Positions 12,109-22,690 of a stretch of 64,000 nt of DNA are shown here, one piece after another. Where the stretch lies: contig NC_084809.1 in the NCBI RefSeq assembly GCF_963583255.1, positions 3,585,501 to 3,649,500 of the forward strand. Direction: 5' to 3'. The notes beneath the pieces are model-generated. The model made no database searches. It saw only the letters and a program-made list of their open reading frames with translations, and had not been told where the DNA came from. A program made the translations under genes and the position numbers. How positions within the stretch are numbered: the stretch's first letter is position 1; each line of letters opens with the position of its first letter. This stretch comes from Pyrus communis. Lineage: Eukaryota; Streptophyta; Magnoliopsida; Rosales; Rosaceae.

Positions 12109-13659
12109 GTCCCTAAAATAGAGGGTATAACAACAACGTGGTTAGTCATATGGAAAGCCATATACATATATCGTAGAACATTTGGATTTTATAGACATAT
12201 ATTGGTTTAATTTAAGCATGAAAGCTACAAGTTTCATGTGGTAAGTTTTGAATGAAAACTTCAGGTTTTAAATGTGCTAAATTCGAAACTACATGTTGGA
12301 TTTAGGTGTTCGATTCATATATAGGGTACCTGCAAGAACACATAATACAATATACAACAAAGTGTAGTGAATTTATGGATTGCTTCAGGAAACCAAGTGT
12401 GAGTGCATCGGGACTACGAAAGATAGTCAACGGTTCAAAGAAATGAAATAATTTATTGAATCGTTAATTGCCAAAAAGTGAGCTTCAGGCTAATAATTTT
12501 GGATTAATTGTCAGATTAATGGACTGCTAGTCACTTTAATTAATTCAATAGATTGTAACCATTCATGTTTGATCATAGAAGCAAAATAATAACATTCGGG
12601 TTAATATTAGTAATGTTCTAAAAATTACACTAGTATAGTTAAGAAACGGGAATGCTAAAAAATAGCATTGGGTTCAAAAAATTGCAGCCCAAGTCGATGG
12701 GCTGGGGTGCTGTGTATAGGGCAAAGCCCTAAAGGGGTTTGATAGGCCACGGGTTGGCTACAAGGTAGCCCTATCATGGCTGCAAGCCATAAACCGTGAC
12801 ATGTAAAAAAAGGAGGTTCAGCAACAAAGTTCTGGGTTTGGGCCACAAAGTGGCGCGGGGGAAATACCCAGCGTGTGGGCTGGCCTGTTGGTGTGCGTGC
12901 GAAGCCCAGCTGCTGGCTGGCTTTGGTTTGGGTCTTAAGGAAGCAAGCCCAACCATCTGGGCTGGCTTTAGTGATCACAACCCGTGACAAGCGACAAGCC
13001 CAGTAAGCAAAACTTGTTGTAGGCGGGCCGGGTCATGCAAGCAAAGCCCAAGCAAGGCAAAGCCCAGGCGTGGTGGGCCGAGGCAAGGCAGAGCCTAACA
13101 AAGCTTTTAAGGCCTGTTGGTGGACTCAGGGATTCAGGCACGTTTGGAGACCAACCTAGGCAAAGGCCTGGTGCTGTGCAGGGCGTCGAAACGATGTCGT
13201 CCTAGCTACGGCTGAGCTTCGGGCCAACCAGCTCGGCGACGCAACGTGGTGCCCCGGCTCAGCCGCAAGAAATCCCAGATTTTTTCTTCTTGTTTTTTTT
13301 TTCAAAATTCTAGGGTTAAATACCCTAATTGCTTCTAAATTAATTTCGATGTTTTGACTAACAAATTCCACATAGCATAATTTCGTAATGCATGAACAAA
13401 TGTATATATATTGACAAAATATATGAACACATTTGCAATATATATATATATATATATAATTGAAACGAAAATATAAATATAGGGGTTTTATGCATCATGG
13501 AGACTGTTTTCATGCTTCAAGGTTGTTTGAAATATCTTAATTTATTTTAAAAGAACCCGATTGACAAAAAATAATTGAGCCTTTGATGTTGTAGAAGTAA
13601 GTCTCATCCACGATCCTTCAATTCCTTAGCTTCTTCAATTCCTTAACTTATGACATGAG
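12109..13659 (-). other. Non-coding leader of the old copia element
   Basis: No gene is seen. A GC-rich stretch at about 12650-13300 is full of short GCCCA/AAGCC words. An A-rich run lies near 13290, and a (TA)n microsatellite of about 22 bases lies near 13438-13459. Position between LTR and gag start fits a copia 5' untranslated leader. ORFs of 60-110 codons here follow the GC-rich words and show no domain. Confidence 0.6.
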
Positions 13660-13672
13660 CGTGCTGATAACT
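13660..13672 (-). other. Putative primer-binding site of the old copia element (half-tRNA type)
   Basis: Directly inside the LTR the minus strand reads AGTTATCAGCACG. It is not the usual initiator-Met 3'-end site. From memory it resembles the complement of a tRNA-Ile anticodon arm, which would mean priming from an internal tRNA fragment. That identification is inference. Confidence 0.35.
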
Positions 13673-13943
13673 TGTTGTAGACCTAATTTACTGAACTGTA
13701 TTTAGGACTAGAGAGGGAGATGGTATGCGGAAAGAGAGAGAATGGAGAGATGTAATTATGAAGTGTGTATTATCTCACTCCCATTGTTGTGTCTTTATTT
13801 ATAGTAGTAGGATATGTTAAATCTTTACCCTAATTGGATTACAACTCTAATAGGATAATATCTAACTTAGGGAATATTCCAAGATATCCCTAAATACACC
13901 AAAATTTATACAATCACATTCCTAATCTAATAGGACTGCAACA
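13673..13943 (-). repeat. 5' LTR of the old copia element
   Basis: A 271-bp LTR bounded by TGTTG and CAACA when read on the minus strand. It has a TATA-like CTATAAATAA (plus 13796-13805) and is followed on the minus strand by a non-coding leader and gag. It abuts the conserved 3' flank of RLK-A at 13944. Confidence 0.75.
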
Positions 13944-14417
13944 TAAAACAATTTTTCATAAAGATTTATTTGTTAGTTTCACACTCACAAATTACAAATA
14001 AAATAAATTTATGCTGCATGATGATTATTATTACTTACACTAATAAAATCAAGTTTATGCGTTAAGGAAATGATTTATCTGCTTTCATTTCCTCATTCTT
14101 CACGCTTCTATTTATTTGTATCGTTTAATTTTTTTAACTTAAAAATCAGAAATAAACTTAAATGTGTTGAAAAAGAAAAGAATGTGTCACAGTACATGTT
14201 TTACTTTTATTTTTCTTTTGTCAATACAGGTTTTACGTTTAATTGGTTCAGTGAATGTGGAAAAAGAAAATGATTTAGGAGAAAAACCGAAAACTAAGTG
14301 AAAGTTCATGGAAGAAGTCGGTAGTTTACGCAATTTAAAAAAAAAATACATAAATTACAAGTTGAGTTGAAATTGTAGCACGTACGCATCACTAAATAAA
14401 TATGTGACAACTGATCA
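13944..14417. other. 3' flank of RLK-A, duplicated downstream of RLK-B
   Basis: No gene seen. The sequence from about 13946 to the RLK-A stop matches 27190-27665 next to RLK-B almost base for base (for example AGATTTATTTGTTAGTTTCA), so the duplicated block included this 3' flank. It ends exactly where the old copia LTR begins. Confidence 0.75.
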
Positions 14418-17102
14418 TCATCTCCCTCCTTGATCGTCGATCCCAGAAAAGATTGTCCTCGACATCCCTTTGATCGGTTCGTTTGTAGTAGAATTTTGCT
14501 CACTACTATTTGTTTTAGTCATCCAATCTGATGACTCTCCCAAGCTACTAATAAACGGTAGTGCATCACTATCGTTCATTATCGCAACGTCATCTTCTCC
14601 CTTCTTTTCAATGTCGAAACCTAAATCTCCTTGTTCCTCTTTTTGATGGAGCTGCAATGCAAACTCAAGCCCCCCCACAACGTCATTCATCGACGGCCGA
14701 TCGATCCCATTATCATGCATGCAACTCATCGCGATGTCGGCGAATTTATTCACACACGCAGTTCCGATCTTACCCTTCAAGTTAGGGTCCATAATTTGAT
14801 CAAGTTCCCCCTTGAGATAGCGACTCTTTGCCCAGTGAGCTAGGCTCATTTGCTTCTTGTCTGGACCACGCACCAAAGCTGGTCTGGCACATAAAACCTC
14901 ACACAACACCACCCCGAAGGAGTACACGTCAGACTTTTCCGTCAGCTGGTTAAGACGGTAGTATTCCGGATCCAAGTACCCGAAACTACCCTTCGCCACT
15001 GTAGTAATATGGGTCTTGGACATGGTGGTGGGGCCCATTTTCGACAACCCGAAATCGGACACTTTAGCCACCCATTTCTCATCCAATAAGATGTTTGTGC
15101 TTTTCACGTCTCGGTGAATAACCATGTACTTCCCGCCCGTGTGTAGATAATGCAACCCACGAGTGGCGCCAATGCAAATTTGGAGTCGTTGATCCCACGA
15201 AAGAGGAGGATTATCGGTGTTGTAAAGATGTTCACGGAGGGTCCCATGTGCCATGTAATCGTACACCAATATCATCTCACCCTCGTCCATACAATACCCG
15301 ATGAGTGACACCAAGTGCTGGTGGCGGAGTTGCGAGAGCATCTCGATCTCCGTCTTGAACTCCTGGGCCCCCTGCGATGACTCGGACTTAAGCCGTTTGA
15401 TCGCAACCGGGGTGGTCCCACTATCACCGCCGCCGATGTTGATGTTCCCTTTGTACACGTGGCCGAACCCGCCAACCCCAATAATGAAAATTTCGTTGAA
15501 GTTGTCGGTGGCGGCTTTGATCTCCGTCAGCGAAAAGCAGTGACACAAATCAGACGGCAGAGATGAGCCGCCCCGTGAATTGGTAGAGTGTCCGTAGCCC
15601 TTGACATATTTTCGTCGGTGTCTAAAAACCAAGAGTAACCCTAGTACGGAAAGCATTACGAGTGCGGCGGAGACTGCACCAGCAACAACGGTAATAAAAT
15701 GAGTCCTTGACCCTTTTTTGCTTGGTGGTATCACTTCTTTCGGATGAGGAAGAGGCGGATTGGGGTCTGGTCCGGCGAGATTACCATATGTATCATTCAT
15801 TTTGAAGATCTCCAGCCCATTCAAAATTGCATCCAAGGACCTACTGATCCTCCAATGCATAGGGTGTGGTTGCAGTGTGATGGAGAGAGATACTTTCTTC
15901 TCGTTTCCGGTGCCGGAAGGCATGAACACAACATAGTCTCTGTAGGTTGGAATCCCATTCCCGCCACTCCACTCGATTATGTCGGCTCGTGTTTCAGCTA
16001 TTTGATTGGCTATGTAGATCTGAAACACTCGGTCACTAATCTCTTTAATTTGAGGCTCAAACTCACAAAAATGAAGCCTAACCAGGTAAAAAAACTTGGG
16101 ATGGACAGGAAATCTCCAGGTGAGGTTGTGCCGCTGGTTGATGGTGGAGTTAAGGCCCATAGACCTCCCGGTTTGGTAAACTTGTTCCGGAGCGGAGTAG
16201 TTCGGTGTTTTTGAAAAGTTGAGATGAAGGCTTGTGTTTTGTGCTTGAACGCTCGACCAAAAACTCGCATTATCCAAGTAATGTTGCTCAAATGAATAAC
16301 TATCCCAGTTGCGGTACAAGCCGGTGTCTTCATTGAAAAACAACCCGCGTCCGCATACGTTGATTCTGTAAACTGTCTCCATAGCAGTGCTGTTTTCAAC
16401 GCGAATCGTATTTTCGGTGCCTATGATTTCAATCCCATTGGGGTGTTCTGGTGCAGTGTAGTAAAGATTTGGGGGCATGGACACAATTTCAATTCCGTTG
16501 ATAAACGCATACGCATCCGGGCTTGCTTTGCTTCGACTGGGAGTGAATGTGATGTTTAGAATTTGTTCTTCTTCCTCAATGTTGATGCAGAATTCTCTGT
16601 ATAATGTCCCCTCCTCATAAGCATCGGCATCGGCATTGACAGAAGCATTGAAGTCGTTGAGAAAGGTAAATCCACCTGCTTTGACAGAAAAGAGCGCTTC
16701 GGAGCGGTCAAAGTCAGGGTACGAAACAGGGTAAAAGTACAAGCGGATGAACTTTTGGCCGGCGGTGAGGTTAAATCTGTAAGTAAATTCAGAGCGAGAA
16801 AGCCGAACTGTGGTGTAAGGAATTTGGGGGCCAGAGAACGAGCGAGGTGCTTCTTTGGACATGGATGTGTTACTACCAACTGCTCGGTGTAGGTCTATGG
16901 GGGTAAACTTTGAGCTGATATCTCCATTCCAATTTCGTTTATCATATGGATTATATAACTGGCCGGAATGGCCACATTTAACAGTGATATCTTCCACCGG
17001 ATTGTAGATGGGTGGGGAATCAGCGGCGACGAGTGTGGTGGCAATGATTATGTGCAGAAACAAGGAAGGGGACAGATGAGACATGAAAATTGGTTTCGTC
17101 AT
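14418..17102 (-). CDS. RLK-A: CrRLK1L malectin-like receptor kinase, intact, single exon
   Basis: An 894-residue receptor kinase from ATG at 17102. The open frame extends 18 codons further, but only to a GTG, so 17102 is the first real start. Order: signal peptide (about 1-27, hydrophobic FLHIIIATTLVAA), extracellular malectin-like domain (about 32-430, many N-glycosylation sites), transmembrane helix (about 468-493) with a basic stop RHRRKY, then a Ser/Thr kinase. Kinase residues are all present: GVGGFG loop (543-548), VAIK Lys569, HRD (663-665), DFG (683-685), and the activation segment through GSFGYLDPEYY. Lack of introns and domain order are typical of the CrRLK1L family (FERONIA and the MEDOS group), plasma-membrane receptors several of which bind RALF peptides. 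The ligand here is unknown. First gene of a tandem cluster; close to RLK-B along its whole length. Confidence 0.93.
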   Translation of the reverse strand: MTKPIFMSHLSPSLFLHIIIATTLVAADSPPIYNPVEDITVKCGHSGQLYNPYDKRNWNGDISSKFTPIDLHRAVGSNTSMSKEAPRSFSGPQIPYTTVRLSRSEFTYRFNLTAGQKFIRLYFYPVSYPDFDRSEALFSVKAGGFTFLNDFNASVNADADAYEEGTLYREFCINIEEEEQILNITFTPSRSKASPDAYAFINGIEIVSMPPNLYYTAPEHPNGIEIIGTENTIRVENSTAMETVYRINVCGRGLFFNEDTGLYRNWDSYSFEQHYLDNASFWSSVQAQNTSLHLNFSKTPNYSAPEQVYQTGRSMGLNSTINQRHNLTWRFPVHPKFFYLVRLHFCEFEPQIKEISDRVFQIYIANQIAETRADIIEWSGGNGIPTYRDYVVFMPSGTGNEKKVSLSITLQPHPMHWRISRSLDAILNGLEIFKMNDTYGNLAGPDPNPPLPHPKEVIPPSKKGSRTHFITVVAGAVSAALVMLSVLGLLLVFRHRRKYVKGYGHSTNSRGGSSLPSDLCHCFSLTEIKAATDNFNEIFIIGVGGFGHVYKGNINIGGGDSGTTPVAIKRLKSESSQGAQEFKTEIEMLSQLRHQHLVSLIGYCMDEGEMILVYDYMAHGTLREHLYNTDNPPLSWDQRLQICIGATRGLHYLHTGGKYMVIHRDVKSTNILLDEKWVAKVSDFGLSKMGPTTMSKTHITTVAKGSFGYLDPEYYRLNQLTEKSDVYSFGVVLCEVLCARPALVRGPDKKQMSLAHWAKSRYLKGELDQIMDPNLKGKIGTACVNKFADIAMSCMHDNGIDRPSMNDVVGGLEFALQLHQKEEQGDLGFDIEKKGEDDVAIMNDSDALPFISSLGESSDWMTKTNSSEQNSTTNEPIKGMSRTIFSGIDDQGGR

Positions 17103-17215
17103 GGTAAATTGTGTGAAGGTGTTAATTTGTTGCTTGGGTTGTATGAATGAATACACTGATCAGCTCTTGTAAATTGTGTGAAGGTGGAAATTGCTGAGAT
17201 TTAAGTGGGACATAT
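17103..17215 (-). promoter_or_regulatory. RLK-A core promoter region, TATA segment replaced
   Basis: RLK-B and RLK-C, and two gene-less copies, have a TATA-bearing stretch (CTATAAA on minus, then a GT/TC-rich stretch) between the ACTGATCAGCTC word and GGAAATTGCTGAG. In RLK-A this stretch is missing. In its place lies an 18-bp copy (17169-17186) of the sequence at 17104-17121 next to the start codon. Confidence 0.7.
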
Positions 17216-20159
17216 GATCATCAAAGACTTTTCAAGTCAAGTTTTGGAAATAAAGATTCTCGATCAACATCTATCAGTCAAGTTATATCTTCTTTCTTGT
17301 GTATACGTAGGTAGTGGGCTTGACGAATTATCAATGAAGTCTTCGGCATGGATGGCATCCAATTTAGGGGTCTTGTTGCGTATTAGTTGAGTTTATTTCT
17401 ATAAGTTCTAAAGTGTATCAAATGCATGCTTGTATGATTTCATGAATGTCAATAACAATCCAAATATACTTCAAAAAGAAAACTCTGTACTTTTGACATC
17501 TAATCCGAGCATTCGATACTTTGAGTACTCATTCTTAGAAGCCTAATAGGAAATTATATGTATTTATTTTCTTAAATTTCGAACTGTGTTAAATGCACAC
17601 TCGTTTAATCTCATGAATACCAAAACTCTTTTATAAGTAGTGACGTTCTTATGTAATTTTCATTAGTAGACGAATGGATAATCATCTATTAGTAGTACGC
17701 GAAGACCGTGCAAATAATTTTCATCCTTGATTGCTGCCCCTCTGTAATGATCGGAGGCAAAGCAATGTGGTTAAAATAAGAAATGAATATTGCTCGTTTG
17801 AGTAACTTTTATAATTTTGTTTGATAAAATTATGTCACGTCTAAAGAGAAGATTTTGAGAAAATTATTGTTCATTGGCAATGCAAACCCCTTGCCCCACC
17901 CCCAGCCGCCTTGGTCCCCCTTTGGCTCTTTGGATTTACGCATGCATAATGCATACTAGTCTTCTACGCACTATGAGAGAATTGTTGTTGCAGTAATCTT
18001 ATCTCCTATATAGTGCGTTATACTAGCTTCACAGGTCACAATCAATCATTGCACTAGTCACTGGAAAAAAAAAAAACAAAAAAAAAGAATGAGGATCTTC
18101 TCCGGATTCTCTTTGTGAGGATTCTGGAAATTCTCAAATCGTATCCATTTATCGTACATCGTGCGGTCATAAATTATTTTAAATACTTTTATTTAAAATT
18201 AAATATGAATAGTATCTGATGAAAACTAACCGCATCATGTATGATGAACAGACACGATTTGAGGATTCCCAGGACCTTCATTCAAAAAAAAAAAAAAAAA
18301 AAAAAGGAAAACTAATGAAAATGGCTTGAAAACTTTGAGTTTTAACGATAAAGACAAAATAAAGGATAAAGTGAATAGTACTAGAATTGACTTTTAGTGT
18401 AAAAATGTGATTGTTCGTTAAAGTGAAAAATACCGGAAACTTTTTGTTAAAATTCCCAAAAAAATATCAATGAACTAAAAGATCATACTTTACAATCAAA
18501 CTAAGCGCTCATTTATTTGGAGGATGAGTAGGAACTTCTATACAAACCCTTCGTGTTTGAATAATTTGAGTTTTATACTTATGATCAGAACCGTTCATAT
18601 TATGAATCACTCTATAAAGATCATTCATGCAAAAAATAAATTAAGCATAGTGTTTTTAGTTGATCTATTATAGCAAATACATAGACGGTTCCTAATGGCT
18701 TTACCAATTTCGTTCGTCTGTTTTTATACAGTTCGATGACTAAACGACATTAGTTTTAATTTATTTTTTGCAGAGGTGATCTTTATGGAGTACTTTATAA
18801 TAAGAAGGATTTTAATCATAAGGACGAAGTTTTATGAATCAGCAACGAACAATTTTGATTAGGAACTCTTACTCTTCTTGTGACTTGCCAACTATTGTTC
18901 TTTATTTGGTTGCTCCATCCACATCACAACTTGAATTTATGAAGAGCTTAGTATACAAGGTCATTTGAAGGGAATCCTTCAAAAGACTTTTATTATTAGT
19001 TCGAAACACTATTATGACAGTAAATTAATTTGTTGTATGAAAGTTTGCCATTTGCACCCTACTTGTCAATCATTGAGTTGAAAACGTCAAAAGCACCCTT
19101 AATCATTGTACAACTTTTGACAGGGGTTAATTACGCATACATTCTTGAGGTTTCTTGAGTCCTTCAAAAACCCCCTCAGGTTTTGAATGTAACACGAATA
19201 TCCATTGATGTTTTAAAATCATTCCACAAACTCCCTCAAGGGAAAAAAAAAATAGAAGTAAAAGAAGCGCTGAAAATTCCAAAAAACCCTTGGGAAAATC
19301 TTAAGGTTGTCTCCAAGGGTGATGGGAAACAAAAAAATACTCAAAATTTAGGCCTGATAAATCTCAAAGGGATGTATTTTTGGTGTTGGGGGTGAGAATT
19401 TTGATAGCTTCCCCCTCTCCTCTTCCCTCGGGCGGATAAGGTTTTAAGTGGCTCGAAGGCCCCAGCTTTTTGTACTCCATCACGTGAAACAAGCCCACGC
19501 AGGCCCTGTGCAAGTCAGCAACATAGGGTGGAAATTCCCTGCGAACGAGCCCATGGAGAGCAATAGGTTTACGCCGCAGATCGGCTCACCGTTGAGACCC
19601 ACTGGCTGAAACGCCTCCTGGGTTTTGATCCAGTGTGGCGTCCAACTACATTTATTTAAAATCCAAAGGCTCGAATTCAATTTAATCAGTTTTAGCGGTA
19701 AATAAATATATCTAATGGCTCAAATTTAAATCCAACAATAAAAATAATATTATTAATTAATCCAAATTAGATTCAACACCAAAACTATACAATACCCATC
19801 CATTTGTTCACTTATCTATAAAAAAAAAAAAATTAATTTTCTCATATTTCACTACAATTTTTTTTTTTTTTTTTTTTTGGAATTTGAATTTTTTTACATC
19901 AAAATGTTCATAAAAATAAAACAAGATGACTATACAAAAACTAATTCCAAAATTATTAGCAAAAAAAAAAAAAAATCAACGAATTAAAAAGTTTAACAAA
20001 ATTATAAAGTTGAGGGTGAGAAATATGGGTTTCTTACAGTTGGAGAAAAAACTGAATAATCTCGGATGTATATATAAATAATTGAAAATAAAAAGCTAAA
20101 TTTTGAGATTTTAGCTTCTTGGATTGGAGATAGCCTAATGATATTAGCTTATGAATGAA
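17187..20159. repeat. Intergenic duplicon unit 1 (upstream of RLK-A)
   Basis: No intact gene. In order: RLK promoter-proximal block with ACTTTTCAAGTCAAGTTTTGG (17205-17400); ~171-bp-type repeat blocks (17395-17640); a lipoxygenase exon relic (17668-17810); a block with CGCATGCATAATGCATACTA (17870-18060); poly-A tracts (18064-18090, 18283-18305); an AT-rich middle; a GC-richer block (19440-19700) present five times in the window; and an AT-rich end at GCCTAATGATATTAG. The same order recurs upstream of RLK-B and elsewhere. Confidence 0.8.
17668..17810 (-). pseudogene. Lipoxygenase last-exon relic 1
   Basis: On minus it matches the intron 8/exon 9 junction of the LOX gene at 55858-55992: intron tail, CAG acceptor neighbourhood, then codons for the [21 protein letters not shown] region, here decayed and broken off. 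Most of exon 9 is deleted. One of eight relics in the RLK duplicons. Confidence 0.75.
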
Positions 20160-20346
20160 TACACTGATGAATGGAGCTTAGCTGTTGAAAAATCAGCAGC
20201 AGCTCCTGCTGCTAGCAAATCACTGTGGATACGTGTCCAAGTAATTGATTTTTTAATCAAAGTTCGGACACGTGTCCACCTATGATTTGCTAGCTGCAGG
20301 AGCTACTGCTGATTTTTTCAGCAGCCAAGCTCTGTCATACATTGAT
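20160..20346. mobile_element. Mutator-type MITE, 169 bp with 9-bp TSD
   Basis: An inverted-repeat element (20169-20337): GAGCTTAGCTGTTGAAAAAT on the left matches the reverse complement of the right end, and the arms run inward through GCTAGCAAATCA to GGACACGTGTCC. It is flanked by TACACTGAT (20160-20168) and TACATTGAT (20338-20346), a 9-bp duplication with one mismatch that is present once in the RLK-B promoter. No coding capacity. A 9-bp TSD points to the Mutator superfamily. Confidence 0.75.
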
Positions 20347-21042
20347 CAGCTATTGTTTATAGATATGTCATATGTGTGGTTTTGTGTGTTTCTCTTTCAC
20401 TGGAAATTGCTGGGATTTACGTGGGACATATGATCATCAAAGACTTTTCAAGTCAAGTTTTGGAATAAAGATTCTCGATCAACATCTATCAGTCAAGTTA
20501 TATCTTTTTTCTTGCGTAGGCAATGGGCTTGATGAATTGTCAATGAAGGCTTTGGCTTGTATGTCATCCAATTTAGGGGTCTTGAAGCGTATTAGATGAG
20601 TTTATTTCCTTAAGTTTTAAAGTATGTCAAATGTACGCTTTGGTTGATTTCATGAACGTCGAAAATAGTTCAAATACATTTCAAAAGGAAAAATTGTGTA
20701 CTTTCGACACTCAATAAGCTTTTGACCTTTTGAGCACTCATTCTCAGGGGTCTAGTACGATATTAGATGTGTTTATTTCCTTAAGTTGCAAAGTATGTCA
20801 AATGCAAGTTCGTTTGATTCCATGAATGTCGAAAATAGTCCAAATACACTCTAAAAGGAAAACTGTGTACTTTTGACACCTAATCCGAGCATTTGATATT
20901 TTGAGTACTCATTCTTAGGGATCGAATAAGAAATTAGGTGTGTTTATTTTCTTAAATTTTGAAGTGTGTCAAATCACTCTTTTAATCCCGTGAATGCCAA
21001 AAACCTTTCATAATTAGTAGTGTTCTCATGTAATTTTCATTA

Positions 21043-21187
21043 GTAGGCGAATGGATAATCCTCTATTAGTAGTAGGCAAAAACCGTGCGAATAATTTTCT
21101 ATCCTCGATTGCTGCCCCTCTGTATTGATCAGAGGCAAAGCAATGTGGTTAAAATATGAAATGAATATTCCTCGTTTGAGTAACTTT
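21043..21187 (-). pseudogene. Lipoxygenase last-exon relic 2
   Basis: Same structure as the relic at 17668-17810: a decayed exon 9 start followed upstream by LOX intron sequence (AAGCAATGTGGTTAAAATA). Not functional. Confidence 0.75.
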
Positions 21188-21689
21188 TATAACTTTGTTT
21201 GATAAAATTATGTCACGTCTACACAGAAGAATTTGAGCAAAGTATTATTCATTGGCAATGCAAACCCCTTGCCCCACCCCCACCCACCTTTGTCCCCTTG
21301 GCCCTTTGGATTTACGCATGCATAATGCATACTAGTCTTCTACGCATTATGAGAGAATTGTTGCCTGTAGTAATCTTCTCTCCTACTAGCTTTACAGGTA
21401 CAATCAATCACTGCACTAGTCACTGGAAGAAAAAAAATATAAGTGAACTAAATGATCATACTTTCCGATCAAATTAAGCCACTAATGTATTTGGAGACAA
21501 TGTTTGATTACTTAAGATGAATAGGTACTTCTACTCAAACTTTTCGTGTTCGAATCATTGAGTTTTGTGCTTATGATAAGAACTGTTCATATTATAAATC
21601 ACTCTGTAAAAATCATTTCTGCAAACAAATAATTAACCATAGGGTCTTTAGTCAATCTATTGTAGCAAATACATATACGGTTCCTAATG

Positions 21690-21790
21690 GTTAGAACGTG
21701 AATGTACAAAGAACTTAGTAATAATAAAAAATTATTCGAAAATATTCAAGAAAAATGTTAAAGAGACTCTCTTAAAATACAATTCTTTAT
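21690..21790. mobile_element. Short AT-rich MITE-like repeat, copy 1
   Basis: GTTAGAACGTGAATGTACAAAG through AATTTTTATG is shared with 25545-25680. It carries AAAAATGTTAAAGAGA, which recurs near 25830. No clear terminal inverted repeat could be set, so the class is uncertain. Confidence 0.45.
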
Positions 21791-22690
21791 ACATTTTGTC
21801 ATTTTTTAATTTAATATTAATTTTTATGCCTATCATATTAGGAAAATCTTAAGGTTGTCTTCAAGGGTGATGGGCAACAAAAAAATACTCAAAATTTGGG
21901 CCTGAAACATCTCAAAGGGATGTACTTTTCGTCTGGGGGTGGGAATTTTCATTGCTTTCCCACTCTCCCAACGGGTGGATAAGGTTTTAAGTGGCCCCAA
22001 GGCCCCGGCTTTTTCTACTCCATCACGTGAAACACGCAGGCCCCGCGCAAGTCAGCAACATAAGGTGGAGGAATTCTCTGCGTGCGAGCGCATGGAGAGC
22101 AACAGGTTTACGGCGCAGATTGGCTGGCCGATGTGATCCAGTGGCTGAACCGCCTCCTGGGTTCTGATCCAGTGTGTTGCTTAACTACATCCATTTAAAA
22201 GCCAATGGCTCAAATTCAATTTAATCAGTTTTTGCGATAATAAAATATATATAATGACTCAAAATTAAATCCAACGGTAAAAATAATATTAATTATTAAT
22301 CTAAATTAGATCCAACACCAAAACTATATAATACCTATCCATTTGTTCACTTATCTATAAAATAAAATAAAAAATCAATTTTCTCATATTTCACTACCAC
22401 TTTTTTTTTAAGGAATTTGAATTTTTTTACATCAAAATGTTCAAAAAAAATAAAACAAAATGATTAGACAAAAACTAATTCCAAAATTATTAGCAAAAAA
22501 TAAAAATAAAAAATCAACGAATTAAAAAGTTTAACAAAATTATAAAGTTGAGGGTGAGAATTATAGGTCTCTTACGACTGGAGAAAAAACTGACTAATCC
22601 CGTATGTATGGATAAATAGTTGAAAATACGGAGCTAAATTTTGAAATTTTAGCTTCTTGGATTGGAGATTGCCTAATGATATTAGTGTAT

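Larger units (their letters stand above)
1..13943 (-). mobile_element. Old Ty1/copia retrotransposon, broken, split by a nested element, 3' end outside the window
   Basis: Seen on the minus strand: an LTR (13673-13943), a long non-coding leader, gag pieces from 12108, a jump from gag into the integrase C-terminal part, reverse-transcriptase pieces, then an RNase H piece that runs off position 1. Stops and frameshifts break every domain. A younger copia element sits at 1141-10442 with a 5-bp duplication, so the two halves of the old element are 1-1140 and 10443-13943. The 3' LTR lies beyond position 1. The decay in the host element against the clean inner element gives their relative ages. Confidence 0.88.
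20347..22690. repeat. Intergenic duplicon unit 2, promoter retained, RLK gone
   Basis: Begins with an RLK-type promoter (TATA on minus at about 20355-20362) whose gene has been deleted: the 5' leader word TGAATGAATACACTGAT joins directly to the distal end of unit 1. Then ~171-bp repeats (starting near 20593, 20766 and 20937), a LOX relic (21043-21187), a MITE-like AT-rich piece (21690-21790), the GC-richer block (21960-22200) and an AT-rich end. No gene. Confidence 0.8.

Noticed and set aside
15272..15543. ORFs on other frames of the RLK genes (also 28520-28788, 40538-40959 and similar)
   Set aside because: They shadow the kinase and ectodomain coding frames and recur only because the genes are paralogues.
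17103..17156. N-terminal extension of RLK-A (and likewise RLK-B to 30423, RLK-C to 42629)
   Set aside because: The extensions begin with GTG, and in RLK-B and RLK-C they reach the TATA box. The downstream ATG followed by the signal peptide is the credible start.
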